Assembly: GCF_033807575.1 (NCBI RefSeq)
Contig: NC_084703.1
Coordinates: forward strand, 8,308,001 to 8,372,000
Source of the DNA: Cydia pomonella
Taxonomy: Eukaryota; Arthropoda; Insecta; Lepidoptera; Tortricidae
Direction of reading: 5' to 3'
Length of the DNA stretch: 64,000 bases
Shown: piece by piece, positions 9,418 through 21,200 of the stretch
Layout of the letters: each line of letters starts with the position of its first letter
Numbering within the stretch: position 1 is the first letter of the stretch
Program-made: the position numbers and the translations under genes
Notes under the pieces: model-generated
The model's database searches: none
What the model was told of the DNA's origin: nothing
What the model saw: the letters and a program-made list of their open reading frames with translations, nothing else

Positions 9418-10100
9418 CAAGTGTTGTATGGAACTTATAAGTTATACCTTTATTCACCTGCACTGCACGAATTGTACCCCTCTTTTTTACTACAGCCACA
9501 AATATATTCTATCACTTAAACAATAGTGTAATATTTTCGTTTCGTCAATCATCTTCTGATACAAATCGTAAAGACATTCTTAAAAAATTTGATTTGTAAT
9601 TTTTATTTCAAATGTCTCGCTGAAAAAGGTTGAATACCTTACGGTCAAAAAATATGTGTCGAGAACTCGTCAATTACATAACAGTAGGTAACTGAAATAA
9701 TCTTGACGAGGGCAATTTCATTATATGCTTCGCCAGAACGATTCCCTGCCTTCGGCGGCACTCGTGGGGCACTGTTGCTACAAATTCTTAAAACTTACTG
9801 TATTACCTATTTGCGTAGGTACCTATTATTATAGTCGCACGTGTATTAAAAATAACAAGGTGTTCACATGTGTCCAAAAAGGTGTTGGCTCCAATAGGTA
9901 GGTATGTACGAGTATTTGAGGGCCTGGTATTATTACCTACATTTTTTTGACACGCAAAAACACAATAAAAGCTATTATAAAGAGAATAGTAAAGAAATAC
10001 CTACTACCTATCAAATACGAATAAGTAAAAATATTCCGAACAGAAAACAATTGCTTGCGTATTACCCTATAGAGGGAGATATTCCCTGAAATATTGGTGG
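9418..10100. other. Gene-free spacer
   Basis: AT-rich with a few poly-A/T runs. No ORF, hairpin or repeat family was recognised beyond common low-complexity sequence. Confidence 0.3.
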
Positions 10101-10266
10101 TAGAGTCAGACCAAGCCAACTTGGCGGCGATATACAACACAGCATAGCACAGACTATACAAGTGTCATTTTAAACGTCAAACGTCTATGAAATTGTGACG
10201 TATAAAGTAACATATGCACAATCTATGCTATTCAAACCGCTGCCAAGTTAGCTTGGTCTAACTCTA
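10101..10266. mobile_element. Hairpin MITE, 'GTTAGACCAAG' family
   Basis: The left end (tagagtcagaccaagccaac..) is the inverted repeat of the right end (..gttagcttggtctaactcta) over about 28 bp. The interior shows the family words agtgtcattttaaacgtcaa and tctatgaaattgtgacgtat. Other members lie at 37230-37383 (full), about 11360-11407 (right end only) and about 43945-44040 (partial). Confidence 0.8.
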
Positions 10267-11359
10267 GTGGCCCCTTACCAATGCATGTTCCATACGAATA
10301 TACGCCATGTGCCTGTAAGTAATCCTGTGGGTAGGGTAAGCACTTTGTGTCCTAATATGATTATTTCGGTCTTTCAACTGCCAATAAAAACCCTTTTGAG
10401 ACTAGTTGGTTGTTTTTACCAAATAAAAGAGGGCAATTTTACGCTGTGCCGGCATGATGATTTCCACTTACCAGAAATTAACGCCTTGTGGTTTTAGTTC
10501 GGCAAATGTTTTTACATAAGTTTGCAATTAATTAAATGACAAATGTTTGGTATAGGCAGGTACAGGTACTGTCGTTTCGTGCTAACAAATATTATCTAAT
10601 ATTACAGCTAAAACATATTTAGTCGGTTTATGTGAAATGTAAAAGTTTTGGGTTATTTTCCGTTCATACCATCAAGTTGTTACCACTGGTAAAACGTTGT
10701 TTTTCTTATTTGTTACCATAATTCTAACTTTTGGACAAATATTTTGACTTACTATAATCAAAATATTTATAAATATTATGTCTAATCCAGAAACTTGGAA
10801 CATGAACATCCAGAAACATGGAGTACCTATTAACTTATATATCTCTATACAAATCATTACCAAAATGATTGCTTAAAAATTACCAGGTCAACCGGGATAA
10901 GGGCGTCACCGGTTTATAAAATATTTTATACTCCTTAAAAACATGTTTTATAATGCAGTTTAATGTGCGAAATATTCGTTTCTAAGGTTAAACACATTTG
11001 GTTTTTAGCTTTACTGAAAGTAGTAAGAATTATTTGTGTAATGTAAGAAGTAGTAAGAATTATATGTGTAATATTATGTAAATATTATTCGATCATCTTT
11101 CGTTACAAATTAAAGGAAAAAAAAAATGTTTTGTTGTGTTTTGATAGCATGCCTTGTGATCGTCTTTTAGGGAATACGTATGATGTTTTCAATTTTAAAA
11201 ACGTTCTTTTTTTATGGATTTTAAACAGCAACTTACAAGTACGATTATGTTATCTCGTTCGTCATTGTTCTCGGCCATACGCTTGACTTGACAGACGATA
11301 GACAGAATGAAGATGAGGAGATAATTGATAAATTCATAGAAGATGGACGTTGAAAATAA

Positions 11360-11407
11360 CATTTGCAGTCAGTGCTATCAAAATCACTGCCAGCTTGGTC
11401 TAACTCT
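11360..11407 (+). repeat. Right-end fragment of the 'GTTAGACCAAG' MITE family
   Basis: The stretch ends in cagcttggtctaactcta and is preceded by gctatcaaaatcactgcc, matching the right arm of the full copies. No left arm is present, so it is truncated. Confidence 0.6.
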
Positions 11408-12206
11408 ACGTTTTCGAATAAAGCTCCTAGACAGCGTCATTTTGTCCGACATCTTTTGCAAACATCGTCATATTTCAACCAATTTACACAAAACTTTAAC
11501 AAATTATACACTTAAATCTTCCTCGAGAATCGCTCTATTAATAGGTGAAAACAACATGAAAATCCGTTCAGTAGTTTTTGAGTTTATCGCGAACATACTA
11601 ACTGAGAAATACCCATACACAGCGAAATTTGTCGCCAACTTTGGCCACATCAAGCGCTGCGGTCGTTTTTGTTTTCCCGCCAAGCCGTCTGCACCCGGCC
11701 AATATAGAGATTACTGTACCAAAAGTTTACGTAAATCGCATTAGCCAGTGTAGGATTTTAATTATTAATTATAAAAAGTTAAATAAAATCATATCTCAGA
11801 AAATAGCAGAGATAATAAACTGAAACTTACAAGAAATAATACTTGTTATGAGGGCTCTTAATAAAAAAATAAGTTTTTGGCAAAAATTTCATTTTTGGTA
11901 CAAGCTTTTATCGCTGACTGTACTTTTCTTTCCACAGGCAACTAATACTCATCGAGTCAATTCTAAAAACCCCAAACACAATTAGGTTGCGTTGTTTTAT
12001 CACAGAGTTCCTATGTCCACCTCTTGTCTCCATCATCAGATTAGCTCGATGGCACCATAATATTGCATTGTCACCCGACTTATGGGAAGTGGATCAAACT
12101 TAACTTGCAAGATTTCATTACAAACAGACAACGGTCAGGTGAAAGTAAATAAAAGCTTGTAAAAACTGTAAACATTTCGTGGAAGAGCCGATTTTCTATA
12201 AAAAAA
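11408..12206. other. Gene-free; old interspersed repeat at 11410-11690
   Basis: The block with the words ggtgaaaacaacatgaaaat and gttcagtagtttttgagttt looks like a repeat tail widespread in insect genomes. It happens to leave a 133-codon frame open at 11343-11744, which is not a recognised protein. The rest is AT-rich. Confidence 0.4.
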
Positions 12207-12906
12207 CCGGCCAAGAGCATGTCGGGCCACGCTCAGTGTAGGGTTCCGTAGTTACTCTTCCGTCACAATAAGCTAAACTGGAGCTTAAAGTATAGTAAAT
12301 TGTTAACCAAAGGATGAAACGGTACCTTTCACGCGAGTTAAAAAAATAGGCAAATTTGCATAATCAGTACCTAATTAAAGTAAGTAAGTAATTAAGTAAG
12401 TCTTTTTACTATGAAGGGGGAACATTTTGCGATAACTTAAAAACAGCTAAACTGATCATGTCCGCTATAGTTTTCATTTAATGTCTTTCTTAAGCTCTAC
12501 TTCCACGATTTTTTTTCATAATTTTTGGACCTATGGTTCAAAAGTTAGAGGGGGGGGGGGGACAATTTTTTTTTCTTTCGGAGCGATTATCTCCGAATAT
12601 ATTCACTTTATCAAAAAATTTTTGTTGAAGACTCCTATTAGTTTTGAAAGACCTTTTCAACGATACCCCACACTGAAGCAAAAAAAAAAATCACCCCCAC
12701 TTTACGTGTAGGGGAGGTACACTCAAAAAAATTAAATTTTTAGATTTTTATTGTACGACTTTGTCGGCTTTATTGATTTATATATCCATGCCGAATTTCA
12801 GCTTTCTAGCACTAACGACCACGGAGCAAAGCCTCGGACAGACAGACAGACAGACGGACATGGCGAAACTATAAGGGTTCCTAGTTGACTACGGAACCCT
12901 AAAAAA
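12207..12906 (+). repeat. ~700-bp lepidopteran interspersed repeat (family A), near full length
   Basis: It begins near ccggccaagagcatgtcggg and ends in aactataagggttcc..tacggaaccctaaaaa. Inside are a G run (12551-12562), a purine/pyrimidine-rich middle and a gacagacagacagac run before the end. Related copies are at 32041-32591 (minus) and 42631-42853 (minus, rearranged), and the tail alone lies inside the Tc1 insertion at about 731-775. No ORF of note; presumably a non-autonomous element of unknown class. Confidence 0.7.
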
Positions 12907-13096
12907 CGGCTACGCTCTTTATGAAACATGTTTTCAATACCTACAGTATTCTACAAGATGTAGCCAATACAAGGGATCAAAAACAGTAATTAACGACCTC
13001 ATATAGAAAATAGTGTAATCTGGGTAAACGTGTCTATAATGCGCAAAAAGCATTTATCCAAACCTAATTTCCAGCGGCGGCAACCATGATACCTAT

Positions 13097-13207
13097 GGTT
13101 CCATTTTTATCATTTGTCACTATGCCCGGTACTTTCGCGCTTACATACTTGTTAGAACGTGACAGGTATTGTGACAAATGATAAAGAGCCGACCATCTTA
13201 GCCCTAC
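13097..13207 (+). mobile_element. Hairpin MITE, family B
   Basis: tttttatcatttgtcac at the left pairs with gtgacaaatgataaagag at the right, and the inner segments cactttcgcgc-like and gttagaacgtgacag are shared with the other members. Copies: 32594-32697, 43687-43797 (reverse), 43824-43922, and a diverged one near 46000-46120. The common right flank gccgaccatcttagccctac belongs to the element. Confidence 0.75.
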
Positions 13208-14852
13208 AGATGTTGTAAACATTGACATATCTAAGGACGGGCCTTACGGACACTAAGAATGGTGTCACTCTCGAGCAGTCTAACGGACCTAGTTGCTATC
13301 AATATGTTTTTTTGTTTTCATTCACCGACCAAAAAAATATTAATCTATCTAAAAATAATCGGCATTTGCATATAACTGACAAGAAGTTTAACTTTTTGTG
13401 CATATAACTGACCAGAAGTTTAACACTGTCATGTCAACATTGTTTGACTTAAATGTCATAATCATAATATTCATAATCAACGTTTCATTTGATTTATCAA
13501 CGTGAAGTGGCCCGTTACGACGAAAGTGGACCCGCGCGAAGACGCCTTTTCATATAAACGTACCATTTTCCTCTCTGGATATTAACATTCTTAATTTTAA
13601 CAGTAATCAAAAAATCGAAAAGTTAAAACGTAGAGGCATAGCTATTGTTACTACATACATACATCAAATTATGTAAAAATATTTACCATAATCCTTAATG
13701 TCCAGAGAAAACGTGGACTACGTTTGTATGGAGATGCGGCCGTCCCTTTTCCTTTTAAGAGTTAGGTAAAAGAGGTTCTAGAATCTGTTCAATGAGGTCT
13801 CATTTAATTATCTCATTAACAGGAGTTTTTATGTACCTAGCAATTTTTTTTCCATTTTTCTCCTTAAACGTCATAAAATCTATAATGTTTCATACTTAAA
13901 TATGTTCCAGGCAGGAGCCGAGTACTATTTGCTGTAAAAATATTGGTAATTAATTTGTTAGCACCTGAAAGAGAAAATACACACTATCTGAAAATAAATA
14001 ATATACCTAAGTTTACGACGATCTTGACATTTAGTAGGTCATATACGCCGAAACCAAAAGTCCGTTCCTAGTGTTCTTAGTATGAGGGCCCTTCACTAAT
14101 ATTTTTTTTTAAACCACCTTATTTATATGCATAGCAACAATATATATATATACACACCGTGTTTTTATTGAATTCAGTTAACTTCGGGGTATCGGTAAGT
14201 ACGTTTAAGGAAACTAAATGGCATAATTAATTTAAAAAAAAAAAATTACTATCTTTATTTTTATAAAAAGTAACTAAATGTTGCATACAGAATTGTTGTA
14301 ACACGGGCATTACATTTAACTCAACCAAACAATTGAAAACTGTGACATATCAATGTCATTTCGAACATCGATCGTCTGAGATAGTACTTATGTTTAGTAG
14401 CAAATGTATGAACTCACACTAAACACTAATCAATAAGTAAACAGGCCCTAAGGCAAGTGTACACGCTCGTAAAGGCCTTATAAGATAAAAATTAATAATT
14501 GATTATCTCCGAAATGGAGTTAATTAGAATATCGGTGTCTTTGAGAAAGTTACTTAATTTAAGCTCAGGAATGCACCCTCGAAATTAACGCAAATCAAAA
14601 AAAACACGGTGTATAAATAAAAGGGGCCTAATGCAAAATTGCAGTTTTTAATAATATTGAGTTTATCCACGTATTAATCAAGGGCAATCGCCATGAAAAA
14701 ATTCACTCGGAAGTTAGTTTATATTTTTGAGGCACAGACTCTAAGCAAAACTGCAAAAAAACACGATAAAATGTCTAATTTTCATTTATTTTCAATTGTA
14801 TATCATTATCCTGCATAATATGGTAATATTCTTTCATAGCGCAGGAATCAGG
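13208..14852. other. Gene-free; fragments of a repeat with a 'cgtttgtatgga' core
   Basis: About 13503-13780 holds two opposed segments with the core words cgaaagtggac and tacgtttgtatggag next to gcggccgtcccttttcc. The same core occurs near 20640-20720, 24520-24570, 38200-38270 and 47860-47900. It is a diffuse interspersed repeat; no ORF. The remainder is AT-rich. Confidence 0.4.
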
Positions 14853-14993
14853 CCGCGTAGCCAACGTTACAATCGTTAACGCTCCGTAGCGTAGCGTAGT
14901 CATCTCTCTCTATCACTCTCCATATTAGTGCGACTGTGACAGTTGCGTTTCGTTCGCCACGGAGCGTGAACGATATGCACGTTGGCTACGCGG
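14853..14993. mobile_element. Hairpin MITE, family C (GCGTAGCCAACG ends)
   Basis: ccgcgtagccaacg at the left is the reverse complement of cgttggctacgcgg at the right, and the arms remain complementary for about 35 bp with a few mismatches. The core has cgctccgtagcgtagcgtag and gtgcgactgtgacagttgcg. A second copy lies at 63872-64000 and is cut by the window end. Confidence 0.8.
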
Positions 14994-15850
14994 GCTGGGC
15001 AGCTACGTTGTATGCAAGGCTTTTAACAGTTTTAACCCTTTTCCAGGCCGCACCAATCTACAAAGTTTTCCCAAAAAATCCAAATATATTCCAATTAATA
15101 CAGTCTTGATGATTCATTTGAAGACAAGTAACATTTCCTGAAAGTGTAATCTAATTTGAACCTTAAATCAGAATGCTAAAGTTGAAATTCTAATGGCGCG
15201 TATGTGGTCGATAAATCGTACTATGCCTGGAAAAGGGTTAACGCAGTGGTACTTAAATGAATATTCTAGAAACTTGTCAACGGCGCTGTTATTCTCATGT
15301 ATAGGGTGACAGTCCAGTTTAGTATGAAAAATTTAGTTCTGACGAAATTCCGCAATATGGCGCGTGATCATATATTACTGGTCAGGCTTTAAATCGATTT
15401 ACGATTTAGCGTCAATATCAAGTCGTTAGACGAGTTCTCTTGTTCACCTCTGGATGCCCTATTTAACATTCAATTTATAAGTATAAAATATATATTGTAG
15501 CAGCAGTGATTTGACTTTAAGCTAGCACGCTGCAAGGACATACTCTCCATTTAGACAGACTCTTGCTGGTTCAGCAAAAGAAAACAGTTGTGTCCATTTA
15601 TTTTTAATTGTGTCCCTAGTCGGATCAGTGGAAGCGCGTAAATAAAATTGTAGGGAAGCCCGACCTGATTTGACTGGGACTGATTACTCAACTGGGACTA
15701 AACCAAGAAGGCGGCGGACATTCAGGTTTATCGTCGTTTTGCCATGTACTGAGGTGTGCCTACCTTTTGTTGTTACAGAACCTAAGTTTCCCAAATAGCA
15801 AGCTCAGCTAATTAAGTATCTGAGGTCCTCGTCAAGGTAATAGAAACACG
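14994..15850. other. Gene-free spacer downstream of the transporter gene
   Basis: No ORF or recognised repeat was seen. The DNA is AT-rich with moderate GC patches. Confidence 0.3.
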
Positions 15851-18162
15851 CAAAGACCAAACAATTTCTATGTTTATTTTCATCACAAACTCATTCACAT
15901 CGTTAATAATATAACATAATATTTAATCAAACAAATAATAATGGTTATCTCAAAAATAGAGCAATTTTATTTATATTATATACTACCACTAATTTAAATT
16001 TACATTAAAATAATAATATGCTTATATTTATACATTTTACTGTAATTATCACGTGGTTTTGTTACCCTAGCAATCGGTACACACCTCGTCGTACTATATA
16101 ATTTTATTATAAATTAAATTATATAAAGCTGTGTAGGCCAAGAAGAGAATTTATATAAATGTTACAAACTCCGATCAATTTCGACAGTTCACGTTTAAAT
16201 TGTAAGTGGTCACAATACATTTCAGCGTCTATCACAGGCCCAAACAAGTACTGCTCATTGCATTGTTTAAACAAATTATTTTTTATTTTCATTTCAAATT
16301 GTGACCATTTTTGTTTTGATATGTTTTCTTTATTGGCCCCTCCGGCACTTGGGATGTAAATTAAAGTTCAGCAACATTGAAACCTACGGTTCCATTCCAC
16401 AGGCTCTTTGCTTCGGTCAAAAAACATATGGATAGTTCTACAGAGCGCTGTGAGTTGCTCACAAAACATACGCACAAACTTAAGTAACTACCTAAGTATT
16501 TATAAGCTTGTAAGGGTTACACAATTAATTTATTTGATCTAAGTACCTACAATAGGACCTGGGCCGCTCTACACCGCTGCCCGAGTCGTTTACGATTGAC
16601 ATATTTCTGTACACGAAAACCTGTCTCACGATATTATCAAAAATAATTAAAAATAATATCAACAATCTTACCTACATTACCTAACATTGTATGAATGGAG
16701 CTATGGATTGTATAATATTGGAATCAATGCGTTCGCTTCTAAGTCCTTAGCTGGAAATACATATTACAGTCATTGTTAAAACAATAATGCAATATAAAAT
16801 CACTCTTTAAACGAATTGAGCAGTCTTTATCGTATTGCATTATTCGTATTTAGAAATAACGTTATCAATGATTTTAATAAAATAATACAATAGAAAGTCG
16901 AATAATTCATATTTAAAATAATACGAGTGAAGCCACTTCATGATCCAAGTAAAATACAAAATAATACTCAACAATAGATGAGAACAAGGCTCGTCACTTC
17001 TTGCAGGTGGAAGTGTTTCGAGCTCGCACCCACATGTTATTGTTTGATTACTTACAAAACACGCACAAGAGTCGATTAAAGACCACAGTCATTGGAACAG
17101 AAGAATAAAGCGCGCAATTACGCACGAACTGTCAACACAGTTGGTTATGCACGCTCGTAATCAGTAATTCATTGTGCCGAACCACTGAACAGCTGCTCTC
17201 AATTATAATCTGCACTGCATAGTCGACAACAGAATTTTTATATTTTTCTAATAAATCAATGGTTCGAGTCTTTCTATAATAACTTCTGAGTAATTTTAAC
17301 AACATAGGTATTACAAGACCAGCCTTAGGAAAGGCTCACCGGTCTTTTAACTCGTGTAAAAGGTTGCCACAATATGTAGAGATAACCCATGTGGTAGTTT
17401 TAAATGCTTGCGCTGGCACATGTGATTTTTCCCGATTCGGTCGAATCCGAAATGAAGAAAATTTGTACTTTTTAATACTCATCAACATTCATCTATTGGA
17501 AATATAAATAATTCTAAATAAATTCGAGTTTAAATACAGCTCGTCTTTAATTGACGGACCAAATAATCGGACTGGGCAAATAAAATTCCCAAATTCTGTT
17601 AAAAGTATTGAAAAATCACATTAATTTCCATTTCGACACTCACTTGCTTAACGAAATGGTAAATATTTAGGGGCAAGCGTCTTGCCGGGCATGGCACTCG
17701 CAGTTTTACAATTTATAATTAAGTAGGACTACTTTCTGAGGGTTCTATATAACCAATTTTAGTACCTAATTAATTTCACTGTTCTATAAAACAAATACGA
17801 AGTAGGGGTCCAAAATTAGTTGTCAAATGAACGCAATTATACACAATGTTTGAGTGCGTCACGTTGAGTATCCTTGTCCCAGATAGTCAATTGTACCTTC
17901 TTATGGTTAAACATAATATTTGTAAAGATTTGTGTGGAGTCCTTTTGGTCCGTGTCGATTAGCACCGCGAAACTGTCCATTTTTGCCCCGGGAAGTAAAC
18001 TTGTCCATTAAAATATCATGGATAAACTGTTACAACTGTTGGACAGTTTCACGTTCACGTTCTATCGCTGATGATTTCAAAAAAAGTCGTCCGTTGTTGC
18101 GCTTCGTATTCGATTTGTGGACACATCAATTTCCCAGGGCAAATGTGGGTGTTTTTGGGTGC
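15851..18162 (-). other. Probable 3' UTR / downstream flank of the UNC-93-like gene
   Basis: On the minus strand this follows the TGA at 18163. Several AATAAA signals exist on the minus strand, for example at 16329-16334 and 15873-15878 (as TTTATT on plus). Which one is used cannot be told without transcripts. The segment has no recognisable repeats, unlike the surrounding DNA, which fits a transcribed UTR. Confidence 0.35.
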
Positions 18163-18285
18163 TCACAGGTGCGTGATGACGATCTCGTCGTCGATCTCGT
18201 CCTTTTCGTCGTCCTCCTCGGGAGGCTGCTTGGCAGCCTCGGCGGCCACGGCTGGGTCCTCGGCGATCGCCTTCAGACGACGGGC
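18163..18285 (-). CDS. UNC-93-like, exon 6 (C-terminal tail)
   Basis: Codes for residues 508-547 and TGA. The acceptor is GTTTGCAG before 18285. It makes a cytosolic tail: a basic start (ARRLKAIAED), an Ala-rich stretch, then a strongly acidic run (PPEEDDEKDEIDDE) ending in VITHL. Acidic tails of this kind often mediate sorting, but no specific signal is identified. Confidence 0.9.
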   Translation of the reverse strand, partial: ARRLKAIAEDPAVAAEAAKQPPEEDDEKDEIDDEIVITHL

Positions 18286-21200
18286 CTGCAAACGAACATG
18301 CTATTAAACTACTGAAACATAAAATTATCATAGCTTTGCTTATAATAGACCTAATAATATAATTTCAAACGAAGGTCTATGTTCTATTTATATAATAACA
18401 GCATTATAAATATTATCAAGCCTACTTAATACCTAAGAATATACTTAAGAGGGAAGTATACAACGAACTCGTTTATACAAAAAGAGAAAAACGTTTTTCA
18501 ACATCTAATATCATCATCTAAAATTTGTAATACTAAAACGAAAGTATTTTTTTTAAAGCGAAATCCACAACCCTAGATTATATTATGCTTAAGCCATCGA
18601 CATCAGAATCAAGGTGATTTATTAAGATTTAGTTTAGCGGAATCCGTTTTTTATTTATAGCTTCTAAAAGATAAAAGACTAGTTTAGATGTTTTACCTTT
18701 CTCTTGTGCAGGATCTCGACAATGATGTACCCGCAGAAGCCGATAAGAAGCACCACCATCATGACGTAGAGCTTCATGCGCGCGCAGAGGTGCGTGGAGT
18801 AGGCGTACGCGACCACGAACCCGGCGCTCTCCCACAGCCGAAAGTTGGAGAAGGCGGCCTCCTTGTTGCGCCGGAAGAGGACGCCGTACAGTCCTGGAAA
18901 GGCGGAGATGCTAGGTAAGACATCGTCATTATCATTTCATAGGCCTCTCTTCGAGCACGCAAATTGTGGCGGTAGGTAAGACTAGGGAATAAGAGTAGAT
19001 TGGTGTCATGCAAGGACGAACACCACTTTGTGAAAGTTTGCACTTCAAAATACAAGGAAAAGGCGTTTATGTAGATTTATTAGACGGAGACTCGGCTGTT
19101 TTACTACTAGAGGTATTACTAGCTAAAAGCTTACCGTGACTACAGAGATGCATGTCTTCATAGCATAATAAAAATGGCTATAAATAATTAAAAACCCTCT
19201 GTTCTTGATAGTTACCTATCCCTTCTGAACAAGTGACGAACCTATGTATGTTTTTGCTTTGAACAGAACCCAAAATGTGTAACGTGAAACGGATAAATAA
19301 GCCAAGGGAAACAAATTCAGAAAACTTCCATTTAAAATAACCTGTGATTTTCTTGAATTTATACATGTCTTATGGTGCTTGTTATGTTTTTATATTATTA
19401 AGTTTTAATTTAAAATTTAAAAGAGTTTAATTGCAAATGCCATAGTATTGTGTTAAGATTTCAAGAGTGCCACCATGTGTCCCACCATGTATGAAACAGA
19501 AAATTGCAGGTAAAGGTCCGACCACACCGCTGCTTAAAAAACGGTGCCGTTTCGGAGTCGCAGTGACGCGTCGTAAGCGTACGTAATCGCATTGACGCGT
19601 TTAAGCAGCGGTGTGGTCGGACCTTAACTGTGCCGCCGCGCGCACCCCTGCCGTCAACGCACGTCATCAATAAGAAACACATTCATTACTCAGCCCATTC
19701 AGTCCTTTGACGCACTGCACTCAATTATTGTTACTTATTACTCGGGAAATTATTACGTGTATATATAAAGTATGCACGGTTGTGCTGACTTAACGTAAAT
19801 TGAAGTTTTAAGGTAATTATATATAGGTCCTGAGGGCCTACCGCGAACCACGTTCGACGTGTTGCCACTCTGTCGCACTTATTAGTTCGTACGTAAGTGT
19901 GACAGGGAGGCAACACGTCGAACGTGGTTCGCGGTAGGCCCTCTGGTAGGTATACTTTAGGTACTGACGTTTTCAAAGTTAGCGCAAAAACTGTTTTCAT
20001 GATTGACGTGTATTTCGGTAATATCTAGATCTAAAATGGAAAACTATAGTTTAGTAAAATTGTAAGCTATTAAACTTTAGATAAGTGTGGATGCGGAAAG
20101 GATTCTAGGTCCGCTCACGTACTAAGAGCCATCCAGCTAAGATTCTTGGGAACCCCATGAAAGTATTTTACAATTTACATTGTTTTTAAACTACGAGCAG
20201 CTACATAATGTAATATACAGCTTCGTATTTGCACTCCTTTATTGCTATGAGTGCAGTTTGAATGCAAATCAATTGATTGAATTGATATCTTTATAGACCA
20301 TATAGATCCATACGAGAGCCTATGTACCTACTTTATTTGTATAGCAGGATAATTTACCTATCTTTATTCTACTTATTCACTATGGATCATATGTATTTTT
20401 ATAACTCGGATGTTTGAGTAATAATAAAATTTGTCAAGTGACGTTTTTACGTTATCTTCGAATGTCTTGTTCAATATTTTTATGAATTTAGTCGTACCTA
20501 GTGAATGTTTCAATTAAGAACATTTCTAGATAATTAGTGCAATTTAAAAATATTTTGTTTTCTACAGGATACCATGCAGTTTAGTATTATGTATATGATA
20601 ATTAAATTTAATTATTTACTCTTCTTAGGGTGTCACCCTATTTAGCGATGACGAATTGGCTGAAGACGAAAGTGGACGACCGCCCCGAAACCACCTTTCC
20701 ATACAAACGTAATTTCTATTTTCCTCTTTGAATATTAACATAAATGAAAATATTTTAACACTATTTGACGTACATATCAACCCCCTAACACCCCCTTCGT
20801 TTTTTTAATTAATATAATAACTAGGATTGCTCCTAGGAGCATTTAAAATTTTGCGTGGTATTTGTTTTTCGCTTTTAACTTAATAATAAAATCAAACTAG
20901 TAGGTATAGCCATATAGGTAGTCACAGAAAGTTGTATTGAAAGAGTAATCAATTAGACCAAAAAAGGGGAATCTTATTATAATTCTGAGTAGGAATAGGT
21001 AATTTAAAATTCCCAATCTAACACAAAAGTTGAAGTTAAAACTTTTAAAATGCCGATCGACGTGGAATCGGTAAAAGGTTATAGAAAAAAGCTTTACGAG
21101 TAAAGTACGAATGTGTTTTCTTAAGAGCGAAAAAGATGTGACCACGAGCCGAGCCATAAATCCTTTTTCCTATCGGCTTTTGCCGATACCGCGTCCATTG

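Noticed and set aside
11343..11744. 133-codon open frame
   Set aside because: It overlaps a MITE end and an interspersed repeat tail. No protein motif, no splice context, and composition like non-coding DNA.
12551..12562. G run as a G-quadruplex or regulatory site
   Set aside because: Homopolymer runs at the same relative place in the other family A copies (32407-32422, 42689-42698) show it is simply part of that repeat.
17932..18315. 127-codon frame on plus
   Set aside because: Antisense shadow of exon 6 and its flanks. The minus-strand exon has family identity and matching splice phases.
18774..19055. 93-codon frame on minus overlapping exon 5
   Set aside because: A different frame from the true exon, reading into the intron. 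The splice-consistent frame is the family match.
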